Below are positions 62,461-64,000 of a stretch of 64,000 nucleotides of DNA, piece by piece (position 1 is the stretch's first letter; every line of letters begins with the position of its first letter). The notes under the pieces were generated by a model. It saw only the letters and a program-made list of their open reading frames with translations. It was not told the origin of the DNA and did no database searches. The translations under genes were made by a program, and so were the position numbers. Source of the stretch: Mactromeris polynyma (Eukaryota; Mollusca; Bivalvia; Venerida; Mactridae); contig JASFXZ010000009.1 in assembly GCA_032209605.1 (NCBI GenBank), positions 11,643,553 through 11,707,552 of the forward strand. The letters are read 5' to 3'.

Positions 62461-63292
62461 ACTGTAGTATCATTTGAATTCGCGCAGGTCTAATTTTCGC
62501 GTATTTCGAGCTAGAGACGAAGCGCGAATTTAAATCCGCGCGATTATTAAACTTCCGAAACTAACATGGCTATCCGAATTTTTGACTGTTCGTTTTTTCT
62601 TTTCATAATTTGTCGCTGTTTTTTCTGATAATCTGTGTGGAATAATTAGGAACATGGAATATTTTGACTCAGTTTGATTACTAGTACGTAAGAGTGGTTT
62701 AAATGGAACATTACTTCATAAATTGATTTTTCTTTGTATACGATGTTTATACATGTATAAAGAATACACGACTGCATAAAATCGTTGTCATCCGGATTGC
62801 ACGCACTGCAACTTTTTTCTTCATACTTTAATTCTTGAACAATTCGTACAGTCGTGTCAATTAACGCCAATTAATCGTTGGACGTATCATATTGTTTGTG
62901 GTATTGTTATGGATTATGTTTTAATTCGTTCCCGACTGGTTCGCTGAAATAACCAGGGAATCAAGCGCTTGGTGAAACTGATCAAAATATGACGCGAACC
63001 TCGCTAGTCATGTTGTTTATTCAAGTTTCACACGTTTCTATTGTATTCAGATATGACAATTGGCAATAAAATTGTTAATTGGCGACTCTATTACAGAGAT
63101 AACGCCCAACTTACGAGTTAATACGGCTTATGATACGGATGTACGAAATAATAACACGCGCTGCGATACCGTCATTTTTGTCTGATTTTTTTTCTTCAAA
63201 AATTTAAAATTCGCGAATTTAGGCCCGCGCGAAACTGCCTTTTTGCTGTTTGCGCGAAATTTCACCTCCGCGAATTTAAGTGATACTACAGT
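62461..63292. mobile_element. 832-bp non-autonomous DNA element with long terminal inverted repeats
   Basis: ACTGTAGTATCA at 62461-62472 is exactly inverted at 63281-63292. The similarity continues inward for about 60 bp with CpG-rich words (GAATTCGCGCAGG against AAATTCGCGGAGG, TTTCGCG). No transposase is evident. The target duplication is unclear, with a palindromic TA at the borders. Confidence 0.82.
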
Positions 63293-64000
63293 AACCGACT
63301 TTGTCTTGTAACACAAACATAGGTGTAAGTAGTAAACATCGTCAATTTGGTGTCAAGTGGTTTACATGCATCACAGCGATATACCATATGTTTTCCTTGT
63401 GAAATCCCAAATATTGCAACTATTATCCTTTCTCGACAATGTTACTTCAAACATACATATTCCGCGTACAATGTTTCAATAATGTAGAGTTGTCACTTTT
63501 AAAGAATGCAACACATGAATACGACTATATATAAATTAACAAATACTTTGTAATATTACTACTTCGGAATACCTCTATGCCCTTAACATTCATGAACACA
63601 AATTAAGGGATGCAAATCCAGGTATTGCACAAATGTATCTCATTTGAGTAAACCCACGCTGGGCAACCATGTGCATTAATTGAGGTTGATGTCGGCACTA
63701 AACTGGATGTCTGCATCCTGGTTTTCTTGACGGCTATAATTTGCAAAATGATAATGATAATCCATACAAATGGACACTCATTTTGTTTATATCTTATTAT
63801 TGACATCGACATGTGCCATAATGTTGAAACATTCTAGACGAGATGCGGACTTCTCTCATTTTCTGGTAAAATAATCAACAACCGCCTACCTGTTTACTCC
63901 CTTCTTCTCACAAGGTATGTAATGACATTCTGTAACAAATGACAGCTCAATGTTGCATTGACTGGTATTGCTGGCAGACAGACTGATCAAATATCGATAT
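63293..64000. other. AT-rich sequence to the window end, no feature seen
   Basis: Nothing recognised. Confidence 0.5.

Noticed and set aside
62646..62870. 74-codon minus frame with CSACN and a later Cys as a retrotransposon C-terminus
   Set aside because: Similarity to the Cys/His segment is too weak, and the expected HF motif is absent.

Overview
The window looks like AT-rich, gene-poor eukaryotic DNA, most likely from a lophotrochozoan and probably a bivalve mollusc. That assignment is inference. It rests on tandem units of about 168 bp, GGAC microsatellites ending in a small hairpin, tRNA-headed SINEs, and degraded Tc1, mariner, Harbinger and non-LTR elements. I found no convincing host gene. 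Every protein similarity I can defend belongs to a transposable element, and almost every other open reading frame is short, random or a by-product of a tandem array.

Layout. 1-605 is the end of a 33-bp minisatellite carrying a 16-bp palindrome. 1014-1716 (-) is a dead Harbinger (HARBI1-like) transposase. 4520-5798 is a dead Tc1-like element. It abuts 5812-6592, a foldback element made of nested inverted repeats. 7190-9112 is a possible composite element: a 5' block, an array of about 168-bp units, then a 3' block. The same 5' and 3' blocks occur without the array at 23437-24005. 9632-9776 is a second foldback hairpin, and 11811-12086 is an element with 10-bp terminal inverted repeats.

16625-17715 is a second 33-bp minisatellite that abuts the 3' end of a degraded non-LTR retrotransposon (17716-19500, -). 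A second non-LTR fragment lies at 29530-30115 (+). 28963-29165, 30956-31029, 38848-38940 and 39491-39575 hold tRNA-like SINE heads. 35190-36528 is a 24-bp minisatellite. 43915-44886 is an internally deleted mariner with intact terminal repeats. 46265-46925 is a second degenerate tandem repeat. 59461-60126 is a GC-richer island with a TATA/initiator-like pair and two perfect hairpins. 62461-63292 is a DNA-transposon-like element with long terminal inverted repeats.

Four dispersed families link these regions. Family A has twelve copies, all keeping the same end. Family C has two copies, family D four, and the inverted-arm family at 39838-40140 has a second copy at 57676-57930. The remaining stretches are AT-rich sequence in which I see nothing definite. 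Nothing here forms a pathway or operon. The biology is the build-up, nesting and decay of repeats.
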